Source of the DNA: Chromatocurvus sp046260765
GTDB taxonomy: Bacteria > Pseudomonadota > Gammaproteobacteria > Pseudomonadales > Halieaceae
NCBI GenBank assembly: GCA_046260765.1
Contig: JBHEOO010000011.1
Span: 24,805 to 88,804 of the forward strand
Direction of reading: 5' to 3'
Length of the DNA: 64,000 nt
Of this stretch, positions 50,922 to 58,386 are shown piece after piece. The stretch's first letter is position 1. Every line of letters begins with the position of its first letter. Both the position numbers and the translations under genes were made by a program. The notes under the pieces are model-generated. The model made no database searches and was not told the DNA's origin. It worked only from the letters and a program-made list of their open reading frames with translations.

Positions 50922-51899
50922 GTGAGCGTGCGCCGGCCCTGGTATCTGCTTGCGGATGTCGGCGGAACCAACGCGCGCTTCGCCGTCAGTGATCCTGCTG
51001 ATGACGAGCTTCGCTGCGTCGTTTCCATGTCTGTCGCCGAGTACCCGACATTCACTGCGGCGCTTCACAGCTACCTCGCCCGCCTCGAGGAAAGCGGTGA
51101 GTGGCAGCCACACCCCGCGAACGGGTGTCTGGCCGTTGCCTGCCCTGCAGACCGGTCTGTGATCACGTTTACTAACAGCGACTGGGTTATCGACCGTAAG
51201 GATCTTGCTTTTACCCTCGGCGCGCCAAGCATCAGCGTTATCAATGATTTTGAGGCGCTTGGGTACGCTGCCGCAAGCTTCACCGATGGCGACTGGGAGC
51301 AAGTGGGTGAGGGTAGTGCCCGCGCCGGAAAAGCGGTCGGTGTCATTGGACCGGGCACCGGGCTTGGGGTCTGCACGGTGCTGCCGTTGCCGAATGGCGT
51401 GCGCGTGATCGCCGGAGAGGGTGGCCACGTGGACTTTTCACCGGTCGGTAAACAGGAGTTCGAGATCCTGCGGCTGCTGCTGACCCGTCATCGGCGCGTG
51501 TCCGCCGAGCGCCTGCTCTCGGGCGCCGGCATACAGAACATTTACTGGGCGCTGACGCAGCTGCATGGCGTCGAGGGGCGACAGGCAACGCCGGCGGATA
51601 TCAGTGCAGCGGCCCTGGCCGATGACGATCCGCTGGCGGTTGAGGCACTGGCAGTGTTCTGCCGGGTCCTCGGGGGTGCGGCTGGAAACCTCGCGCTGAC
51701 CATCGGCGCGCATGGGGGTATTTATATCGCCGGTGGTATTGCGCCACGTATCATCAAGCTGCTGCGGCGCAGCGACTTTCGGGAACGCTTCCTGGCCAAG
51801 GGGCGCTTCAGGGACTACCTCAATGACATTCCGACGCGCGTTGTAACCCGCGACAATGCCGGTCTTTTCGGTGCCCTTAAATTTCTGGAGCGTGGGTGA
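50922..51899 (+). CDS. glk: Glucokinase (ROK-unrelated Glk family)
   Basis: A 325-residue ATP-dependent hexokinase of the E. coli Glk family, phosphorylating cytoplasmic glucose. Motifs are LADVGGTNARFAV (phosphate 1), SVINDFEALGYAA, GVIGPGTGLGVCTV, GEGGHVDFSP and GGIYIAGGIAPR. Several GTG codons could be the start (50910, 50913, 50922, 50928); 50922 or 50928 fit the usual short N-terminus and the upstream AGGTG. It begins 3 bases after the symporter remnant and overlaps the next gene by four bases (GTGA). Confidence 0.93.
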   Translation: MSVRRPWYLLADVGGTNARFAVSDPADDELRCVVSMSVAEYPTFTAALHSYLARLEESGEWQPHPANGCLAVACPADRSVITFTNSDWVIDRKDLAFTLGAPSISVINDFEALGYAAASFTDGDWEQVGEGSARAGKAVGVIGPGTGLGVCTVLPLPNGVRVIAGEGGHVDFSPVGKQEFEILRLLLTRHRRVSAERLLSGAGIQNIYWALTQLHGVEGRQATPADISAAALADDDPLAVEALAVFCRVLGGAAGNLALTIGAHGGIYIAGGIAPRIIKLLRRSDFRERFLAKGRFRDYLNDIPTRVVTRDNAGLFGALKFLERG

Positions 51900-52732
51900 C
51901 AACAATGAAACTGACAGACGCGCTCCTGCTCGCGGCCGTAGCGGTCGGCATTCTTGTTGCGCTCGGAGGGCTCGTCGACGCCGGCAAGGCGCCGCTGCCG
52001 GCCAACACCGCGGCACAGGTGAACGCGGTCTCCATACCTGCAGATGAGCTGCAGAGTCTGCTGCAACGGCGTGCGCAGGCAGGCGCGCCGGTCGCTGAGC
52101 TATTGCGCACGCTGGACGATATGATCGACGAGGAATTGTTGATTCAGCGGGCCGCTGAGCTCGGCATCCTGCGACGCGACTCCAATGTGCGCGTCGCGAT
52201 TATTCAGGCGATGGAGAAATCCATCCTGAACGAGGCGCGCGGCCGCAGCTTTTCAGAAGAGGAAATCCAGGCTTTTTATCGTGACAACACGACGCTATTT
52301 GCGGAGCCGCGCAGACTTCAGCTCGAGGAGGTCGTGGTGTCCGATCCTGAGAGGGCTCCCTCACTGACCACGTTGTTTGCAGAAGGTGCTACAGGCCGGG
52401 CGCTCGCCGCCGCGAATAACGATGTTTCGCTAACAAGGCTTCCTCCTGTGCCGCTGAGCCTGGATGCGTTGGACAGGCGGTACCCCCAGGGCGTGCTTGC
52501 CCGGTTGGAAAACGCTGACGAGGGCGATGTACTGACTCACGAATCGGACCGCGGCATCCACATCATCAGGATCCTAAGGGTTGTGGCGGCGAGAGAGCCT
52601 CCGTTCGATCAGATTCGCCTGTCGGTTCTAAACGAGATGCAGCTGCAGCACCAGAATGTCGCGTACAACGAGTACCTTGTCTGGCTCAGGCAACGCGCCG
52701 AGATCCGCAAGAACGAGCGGCCGTCGCCCTGA
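51896..52732 (+). CDS. Membrane-anchored PpiC/SurA-like peptidyl-prolyl isomerase
   Basis: A 278-residue protein with one N-terminal membrane segment (DALLLAAVAVGILVALGGLV). A SurA-N-like helical domain follows (LLRTLDDMIDEELLIQRAAELGILRRDSNVR, then SEEEIQAFYRDNTTLFAEPRRLQLEEVVV). The C-terminal part is a parvulin-like rotamase region of weak similarity (LARLENADEGDVLTHESDRGIHIIRILRV). It is probably a periplasmic folding factor for the following membrane protein. GTG 51896 has GGAG upstream and overlaps the glk stop; ATG 51905 is an alternative. Its stop overlaps the next ATG by one base. Confidence 0.8.
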   Translation: MTTMKLTDALLLAAVAVGILVALGGLVDAGKAPLPANTAAQVNAVSIPADELQSLLQRRAQAGAPVAELLRTLDDMIDEELLIQRAAELGILRRDSNVRVAIIQAMEKSILNEARGRSFSEEEIQAFYRDNTTLFAEPRRLQLEEVVVSDPERAPSLTTLFAEGATGRALAAANNDVSLTRLPPVPLSLDALDRRYPQGVLARLENADEGDVLTHESDRGIHIIRILRVVAAREPPFDQIRLSVLNEMQLQHQNVAYNEYLVWLRQRAEIRKNERPSP

Positions 52733-53937
52733 TGCAGCATGTTGTCCTCTGCCTGATCGTCATGCTGTTCTCCTCCCCGCTCTTCGCGCACTCCCTGGGC
52801 GAGAGTTATGGCGTGCTGCGCGCAGGTCCAGACGAGCATAGCTACACCGTCACCTACAACATGCGCCGCGATCAGTTCCTGCAATTGGCGGACCTGCGGT
52901 ACTTCGCGGATGAAACACCCCTCGCTATTGTTGCGACGGAGGTCCGCAATCGCTATCAGCTATATGCAGCAGATGAGGCCTGCGAGAAGACGCGCCTCGC
53001 TGCTACGGAAACCAGCGCGTTCCTGCAGGCAAGCTTCGTGGCGACATGCACCGTGGATGCTCCCGTTGAGCTTCGTAACGATGCCTTCTTCCAGTTGCTG
53101 CCGGATCATCTTCACTTTGTCCGCGTCAGCACTGCCGGCGGCGGGTTCGCGGGGGAGCGCGTGCTGGATCGCGCGAATCGTTACTGGGTTCTGCCGCGGG
53201 CTGTCTCCACAAGCCTGCCGGACACTGCGCTGCGCTACGCACGACTTGGCATCGCTCACATGACCTTTGGCTTTGACCATCTGGCCTTCCTCGCTTCGAT
53301 CCTGCTGCTTGTGGGCGGTTTGAAACCCTTGGTTTTTGCGATCACGGGCTTCACGGTCGGTCACAGCATCACGCTCGCGCTTGCGGTGACTGGATTCGCC
53401 GTGCCTGACGGACAGCTGGTGGAGGCGCTGATTGGATTGACCGTCGCGCTCGTCGCGGCCGAGAGTGTATTCCGGCACCAGTCCCGACTTGGCATCTACG
53501 CCGCCGTGGTTTTTATGTCAGGAGCGGGCCTGTTTCTGCTGAGTCTCCTCCATCCGGGTCCCGACCCGCTGACCGTGGCCGGCATGACCCTGTTTTTTGG
53601 TGCCTACCTGCTTCTCACACGGCAGCGGCCTGAGTGGCTGCCTGCGATGACGCCGCTCCTCACCGGGTTCTTCGGCCTGATTCACGGATTTGGCTTTGCC
53701 GGTTCGCTGCTGGAGATCGGTCTCCCGGCAGAGCAGCTTGCCGTGGCGCTGTTGGTGTTCAACCTGGGCATCGAGCTGGGCCAACTGCTGATAGTCGGTG
53801 CGCTCCTCGCGACTCTTCTCATCGTTACCCGGATCGCACCATCAGTGATCGCCGTTCAGGCACCGATGAGGAACATACTGGCAAGCGCCCTGATTGCGCT
53901 TGGTATGTTCTGGTTCGTCGATCGCGCCTTTTTGTAA
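52732..53937 (+). CDS. HupE/UreJ-like membrane protein with periplasmic N-terminal domain
   Basis: A 401-residue protein. A signal peptide (VVLCLIVMLFSSPLFA) and a ~150-residue extracytoplasmic domain precede six or seven membrane segments. His176, Asp182 and His183 in AHMTFGFDHLAFL and His211 in FTVGHSITLALA resemble the metal-coordinating pattern of HupE/UreJ transporters for nickel or cobalt; a second copy-like motif is GLIHGFGFAGSL. No hydrogenase or urease genes are present in the window, so the substrate is open. Coupled to the PpiC-like gene (TGATG). Confidence 0.85.
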   Translation: MQHVVLCLIVMLFSSPLFAHSLGESYGVLRAGPDEHSYTVTYNMRRDQFLQLADLRYFADETPLAIVATEVRNRYQLYAADEACEKTRLAATETSAFLQASFVATCTVDAPVELRNDAFFQLLPDHLHFVRVSTAGGGFAGERVLDRANRYWVLPRAVSTSLPDTALRYARLGIAHMTFGFDHLAFLASILLLVGGLKPLVFAITGFTVGHSITLALAVTGFAVPDGQLVEALIGLTVALVAAESVFRHQSRLGIYAAVVFMSGAGLFLLSLLHPGPDPLTVAGMTLFFGAYLLLTRQRPEWLPAMTPLLTGFFGLIHGFGFAGSLLEIGLPAEQLAVALLVFNLGIELGQLLIVGALLATLLIVTRIAPSVIAVQAPMRNILASALIALGMFWFVDRAFL

Positions 53938-53942
53938 GCCTG

Positions 53943-53990
53943 ACGGCACACCGCCCTGCCAGGCTTAGCGCCTGTCGGGCGGTGTGCCGT
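53943..53990. terminator. Long inverted repeat spanning convergent hupE-like and M81 gene ends
   Basis: Perfect 14-base arms ACGGCACACCGCCC (53943-53956) and GGGCGGTGTGCCGT (53977-53990), with an inner CAGG/CCTG stem. The right arm is coding sequence for the M81 C-terminus. A second, mutually exclusive 8-base pair TAAGCCTG (53935-53942)/CAGGCTTA (53960-53967) overlaps it. There is no T tract. Likely a bidirectional 3'-end structure. Confidence 0.5.
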
Positions 53991-55557
53991 AGGGGTAAAG
54001 GTCTGTCAATTCGACGTTCTCGTAGGTGAGGGAGTCGAGCCTGACCGTGCCGACAAATCCGCCCGGCGCATCCACAATATAAATGGACTTGGCAAACCCG
54101 GTTTCGTCGAAGCCGCGTCGGAAATGGACGCGCGATTTGGTAACAAATGCCTCGAACCTTTCCAGGTCGAGCCCACCCACGTCGAGTTGTTCTGTCCAGA
54201 TGACCTGACGAAGCGCTGGAGTGATGATCAGCGAATTTCCCTCGCCGAAGTCAACGATCGCTATCGTCTCGTAGCCCATGCCCTCGCCCAGGTAGCTGAG
54301 CGTGCCGGTAATCTGTACAGGCTTGCCGCTGGAGTCTGCGGCAAAACCACCGACGGGCATGTCGAAGGCATCGCCAGGCTGGGCCTCTGACGACAGAAGC
54401 GTCTGGATAAGCAGTTCATCACGCACGGTGCCCAACAGCGTACGGCTCAAACCCTGCTTCACCACCTCATCAAGGACCCAGGTAGAGTCGCCGTTACGGT
54501 CACTGTAGTCTGCGAGAACCACCGGGCTTTTGCCGTCCTTGATGTCATCGATTGCCCGAGCCACCGCTTCTTCCGGCATGAGTAAATCCGTGTCGAACAT
54601 GGCCTCGCGCACGCGCCACATGTAGTCGTTCATGTCGTCGGCGATCCGGTCAGCAAGCGCCTGATCATCGTTGGTGACAACCTGAATGTTGGCACCCAGA
54701 TCAGGAACATCAGACCAGGGGAAGCCAAGGGCGACACTGACGTAAACATCGGTTTCCCGCGATTCCCAGCGGCGGGCTCGCTCGTAGATATCCATATACG
54801 GCGAACGCCCGGTCCACTGCAGGACGGTAGGTGTGACGATGCCGGGCCGCCGCGTTGCGGTCGTTGGCTTATAGGAGCCTCGAATCGTGCGCAGGAGCAG
54901 CCTGGCAGCGCGCTCACCCTGCAAGACCGTATCGTAGTGGGGGTAGCGTTTGATCACGAGCGATATGTCAGCCCACTTGAGAAACTCTTCATCCTCGTTG
55001 GCGTGCAGATCGAAGGTCGCCGCGATGGGCACATCAGGCCCGACGACCAGTCGGATGCGCTTCGCTATTTCGGCTTCGGGCCGCGGGATATCGCGAACCG
55101 CCATCGCCCCATGCAGCGCGAGATAGACGCCATCGACGGGCATCGCGGCTTCAAGATCAGCGATTTGCGCAGCCATGATCTCCTCGAAGGTTTCGCGGGT
55201 AGACCAGCTGCGCGATGATCCCCCATAGACACCGGCCGGTGACGTCAGGCCGATCAGCTCCACGCCCTGGTATTCACGGATTGCACTGGTGAAGCCTCTT
55301 GTATAGCCCCCTGCCGTGAGCACCTCGTCACCGACATCCATATCGCGAATCTTCGTCCAGTCAGCCAGGGTCACATCGCCGCCGGGACAAAACGTGCAGG
55401 TTTCATGCGAAAAACGCAGCACCGCTATTCGCGCAGGCGCCGGTACACTCACTGCGGGAACGGGCGGTGCGGCCTGAGTGGGAGCCTCGCTGCCGCCGCA
55501 GCCGGCGAGCAGTATGCCGAGTGTCGTGAACAACAGACGATACGTGGATCGAATCAT
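53965..55557 (-). CDS. M81 family metallopeptidase (MlrC-like), predicted lipoprotein
   Basis: A 530-residue zinc peptidase related to microcystinase MlrC. Conserved residues are His51-Glu52 in RFSHETCTF, His149 in LALHGAM, Asp183 and His185 in FDLHAN, and His207 in YPHYDT. The N-terminus from ATG 55557 is a lipoprotein signal: hydrophobic LLFTTLGILLAG then Cys20, followed by a Pro/Ala-rich tether. AGGGA lies ten bases before ATG, whereas the longer in-frame start adds a non-signal leader. Substrate unknown; hydrolysis of small cyclic or modified peptides is a family precedent. Confidence 0.88.
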   Translation of the reverse strand: MIRSTYRLLFTTLGILLAGCGGSEAPTQAAPPVPAVSVPAPARIAVLRFSHETCTFCPGGDVTLADWTKIRDMDVGDEVLTAGGYTRGFTSAIREYQGVELIGLTSPAGVYGGSSRSWSTRETFEEIMAAQIADLEAAMPVDGVYLALHGAMAVRDIPRPEAEIAKRIRLVVGPDVPIAATFDLHANEDEEFLKWADISLVIKRYPHYDTVLQGERAARLLLRTIRGSYKPTTATRRPGIVTPTVLQWTGRSPYMDIYERARRWESRETDVYVSVALGFPWSDVPDLGANIQVVTNDDQALADRIADDMNDYMWRVREAMFDTDLLMPEEAVARAIDDIKDGKSPVVLADYSDRNGDSTWVLDEVVKQGLSRTLLGTVRDELLIQTLLSSEAQPGDAFDMPVGGFAADSSGKPVQITGTLSYLGEGMGYETIAIVDFGEGNSLIITPALRQVIWTEQLDVGGLDLERFEAFVTKSRVHFRRGFDETGFAKSIYIVDAPGGFVGTVRLDSLTYENVELTDLYPYGTPPDRR

Positions 55558-55748
55558 TAGAACGCTTCCCTGATCATCATCGGCCAGACTGCCGAGCACG
55601 CCCGTGAGCAATCGCTCCAGACCGATGCGCTGCGCATGGCCTAAGCGTGGCCTATGCTATCCCGGGCATCGAGGCGCGGGCAACCTCGGCAACAGCTCTC
55701 CAGATCATTCCGGGTGGGACGGGCAAATCGTCGCGCGACGAGCGCTCT

Positions 55749-55907
55749 TCAGCGATAGGTATCAGAAAAACTTTTCACGGTGGTGCCAACCCCGGACTCG
55801 CTGGCGATCTGAGTCGTCCAGTGGAAGCGATCGCAAATGCGTCGGACTAGATTGAGTCCCAGTCCGGTGCCGCCTGGCTTGGTCGTATAGTTGCGGTCGA
55901 ACACGTG
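55749..55907 (-). pseudogene. C-terminal fragment of a sensor histidine kinase
   Basis: Fifty-two codons read HVFDRNYTTKPGG-TGLGLNLVRRICDRFHW and then QIASESGVGTTV, ending in a stop. This is the G-box half of an HATPase_c domain, close to the end of QseC-like kinases. The upstream sequence in this frame is not kinase-like, and the N box, dimerisation and sensor domains are absent. It lies in a 606-base stretch (55558-56163) with no intact gene. Confidence 0.6.
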
Positions 55908-55930
55908 TAGCAAAGCAGGTGTCCGGCCGA

Positions 55931-56167
55931 CGTGAACGTTCGCAGTATGAAATATTTCTGGATCCCGCGGCCATCCCCCGCATTCTGGAGGGGCTTGCCA
56001 GCGCCGTAGGGAGAGACATCGTCTACTGGCAACAGACGGCGATGAATTTCGGGCGCGTCGACCAGGCCTGAATGACATTCGAATAGATCGCGCGTCTGGA
56101 AAAAGCAGCGCGGCAGGTGGGTGTCAAATACTGTGCGCCGGCTCCGTGCCTCTACCTGCGCAACTAA
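55931..56167 (+). pseudogene. Unidentified decayed coding sequence, two fragments
   Basis: Codons 55931-56071 read a protein-like stretch (SQYEIFLDPAAIPRILE, GLASAVGRDIVYWQQ) ending in TGA. An ATG follows directly at 56072 and reads MTFE, then TAG, then IARLEKAARQVGVKYCAPAP and a stop at 56165-56167. The TAG could be a mutated CAG. I do not recognise either fragment; chance open sequence in GC-rich DNA is the alternative. Confidence 0.3.
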
Positions 56168-56748
56168 GTGTTGTCCGGATTGTGCTGTTCGAAAGCCGCA
56201 GGCTCGTCTGCGCCAGTGGTTTCAATCGGTGCCAGCAGATCCTCAAGAAAAAACGCTGACAGTGCCGAGCGGCTGGCGACGCCGGCCTTGCGGTAGACGC
56301 TGCGCGCCTGTTCACGCACCGTGCGCTCGCCGGTGCCGCGCAGGTCTGCAATCTCCTTGAGCGGCAGACCCTTGAGCATCAGCATCGCGATCTCGGCCTC
56401 TGCCGCGCTCAATTCCCAGCGCTCGAACTGCTCCGATATCGCGCCCGAAAGACCGCGGATCGTATCCTGGTAGCGTTCGCGCCAGCGAATCGATTCGCGC
56501 CGCGCACGGCCAAGGTTGCCTTCCAGGTCACCCAGATGCTGGCGTTGGCGCACGGTGCGCAGCACAAGCCAGAGCATCGCCGTTCCCGACAGCGCGAGCA
56601 GCAGCGACTCGATGGTCAAATGCAGGAGATCAACACCCTTCGAATAGTCCGAAGCCAGGTCCCATGCGACCAGCCCGAAGATCAGCCCAAAGATTCCGAC
56701 AAGCATAAGAGACAGCTGCTGCGGGTGGGGCGAATGACTTACCTTCAT
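56164..56748 (-). CDS. Membrane-anchored LuxR-type regulator
   Basis: A 194-residue protein. Two N-terminal membrane segments (LMLVGIFGLIFGLVAWDLA and ESLLLALSGTAMLWLVLRTV) lead into a charged helix and a C-terminal LuxR/GerE helix-turn-helix (WELSAAEAEIAMLMLKGLPLKEIADLRGTGERTVREQARSVYRKAGVASR). No receiver or autoinducer domain is present, so the membrane part may sense the signal. It faces the cytochrome b561 gene across 154 bases, suggesting it controls that gene (inference). Confidence 0.85.
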   Translation of the reverse strand: MKVSHSPHPQQLSLMLVGIFGLIFGLVAWDLASDYSKGVDLLHLTIESLLLALSGTAMLWLVLRTVRQRQHLGDLEGNLGRARRESIRWRERYQDTIRGLSGAISEQFERWELSAAEAEIAMLMLKGLPLKEIADLRGTGERTVREQARSVYRKAGVASRSALSAFFLEDLLAPIETTGADEPAAFEQHNPDNT

Positions 56749-56902
56749 CTACAAGCCTCTGAAATGTTCAGGAAATTCCGGAGTATGTCTTTTGCCCGAT
56801 TGTCGGTGCCCGAGGGCGTAAACCATCCTATCGTTCAGCAGTTGTCGTTTGGAGGCTGGAACCAGGGATGCATGCGAAGAGTACATTCAAAAGGAGTTTG
56901 TA

Positions 56903-57436
56903 GTGAAATCATTGGAGCGGAAAAAAAGCTATTCGGGCCTGTCGATCCTCAACCACTGGATCACGGCACTGCTGGTTGTGGCGATGCTCACGCTCGGCCT
57001 GAGCGCACGCAACGCGCCCGATCCGGCGGAGGACTACATCATGTCCATCCACATTGCGCTGGGATTCTTCGTGCTGCTGTTCGTCTTCTGGCGCACGGCT
57101 GTGAGGCTTCGCGAGGGCTTTCCAGGCCACCCCGACGCCGACGCCGTCACGCGGATCGGTGCCTGGTGGATGCACAGGGCGCTGCTGGTCGTGCTGGTGC
57201 TGCTGGTGGTGACGGGGCCGCTCTACCTGTTCACCGAGGGCGAGGGCATGGACGTATTCGGCTGGTTCACCTTCTACATCCCGCTGGAGAGTCTGGCCTT
57301 CATCCATGAACCCGCTGAGGAGGTCCACAAGTTACTGGCCGTTTATGGTTTGCCGCTGCTTCTCGGGGTGCACATTCTGGGCGCGGCACGCCACTACCTG
57401 ACCGGCCGCAAGGGCAACCCGGTCGCGGATCTGTGA
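56903..57436 (+). CDS. Cytochrome b561 family protein
   Basis: A 177-residue inner-membrane di-heme b-type cytochrome with four membrane segments. Candidate heme-ligand histidines are in SILNHWITALLVV, IMSIHIALGFFVLL, WWMHRALLVVLVLL and EEVHKLLAVYGLPLLLGVHILGA. Members oxidise quinol or act in superoxide removal. GTG 56903 is chosen: AAGGAG lies seven bases upstream and the upstream in-frame codons are not family-like. Convergent with the DUF6671 gene, 60 bases apart, with nothing recognised between. Confidence 0.88.
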   Translation: MKSLERKKSYSGLSILNHWITALLVVAMLTLGLSARNAPDPAEDYIMSIHIALGFFVLLFVFWRTAVRLREGFPGHPDADAVTRIGAWWMHRALLVVLVLLVVTGPLYLFTEGEGMDVFGWFTFYIPLESLAFIHEPAEEVHKLLAVYGLPLLLGVHILGAARHYLTGRKGNPVADL

Positions 57437-57496
57437 CGGGGCGTCCGGCATCGCCTTCACCGGCTGACCTACGTCTGTCGTGGAAGAAGTGTCAAT

Positions 57497-58360
57497 TCAG
57501 GGATTGCAATAGGGACAGTCCGCCGGCGTGGCGTATTCAAGCCGATCCGGGCGCGGGTAATGCTCCCGGTGAGCGCACTCAGTGCAGGCGCAGCCGTGGA
57601 TTTCACCCAGCATCAACACACTGGGACCACCACATTCCCGGCATGGCAGGCCGATTTCCACATCGACAATACCAAACCCCGGAGTGCCGCAGGCGGGACA
57701 CCGCTGTGTCAGCCGGACCGCCAGTCGATCGGCGAGCCGCCCCAGCGCCGCATTGCGGGTTGGATTCATGTGTGCACGCATGTCCGTCTGCACCAGCGCC
57801 AGTCCATCGCGACTCGATCCCGCTGCGCCAGAGATGGCCTCGTACAGGCGTGGCGCGTCCCGTATACCCTTGACGAATGGTCCGTCAGTGGCCGGCTCGT
57901 TGGGACCCACAATCATCGCATGTTCGGGAAATCCGCTGGCGGCGAGAAAGCTGGTTATATCTGCCCCCGGTGAGGCGGTAACGTGAGCAAAACGCGGCGC
58001 GTCATCGATGAGGCTCTCGAAAACGACGATACCGCGCTCATCGTCAACCAGAACGAGTAGCTCCCTACCGACGGCAATGACGGGAATTTCGGGGTGCGGA
58101 CCATAGGAACCCTCGCTGGCCAGACCCATACCAACACCCGCCGCGAGCATGCCCATCCGGGCTTTGGCAACGGCCACGTCGCCCATCGTGCCCTGCCGGG
58201 GAATCTCGCCGGAAAAGGTACCGAGCGCATCGGTATCCAATCCCGCCGGGACCACCAGCTCAACGCCCAGAACCCGCCTCATCGGCGGAGCAATGACGGC
58301 TTCCTTGCGATGCATCGTAGCCAGCGCGATGCGTCGACCGGTATAGGGTGTCACGGCCAT
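57497..58360 (-). CDS. DUF6671 family zinc-ribbon-rich protein, third gene of the dab operon
   Basis: A 287-residue protein recognised as DUF6671 by its opening (RRIALATMHRKEAVIAPPMRRVLGVEL), LVVPAGLDTDALGTFSGEI, ASEGSYGPHPEIP and TDMRAHMNPTR. The C-terminal ~80 residues carry paired cysteines: CPACGTPGF, PCRECGG, CACTEC and DCPYC, that is, two probable zinc ribbons. Function unknown. It starts 26 bases after the dabA stop on the same strand, so it is likely part of that operon. The frame extends upstream into dabA, but ATG 58360 fits the family N-terminus. A role connected with zinc-dependent DabA is speculation. Confidence 0.85.
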   Translation of the reverse strand: MAVTPYTGRRIALATMHRKEAVIAPPMRRVLGVELVVPAGLDTDALGTFSGEIPRQGTMGDVAVAKARMGMLAAGVGMGLASEGSYGPHPEIPVIAVGRELLVLVDDERGIVVFESLIDDAPRFAHVTASPGADITSFLAASGFPEHAMIVGPNEPATDGPFVKGIRDAPRLYEAISGAAGSSRDGLALVQTDMRAHMNPTRNAALGRLADRLAVRLTQRCPACGTPGFGIVDVEIGLPCRECGGPSVLMLGEIHGCACTECAHREHYPRPDRLEYATPADCPYCNP

Positions 58361-58386
58361 GCTGAAAAGGGCCCCGGCGGCAGGCG

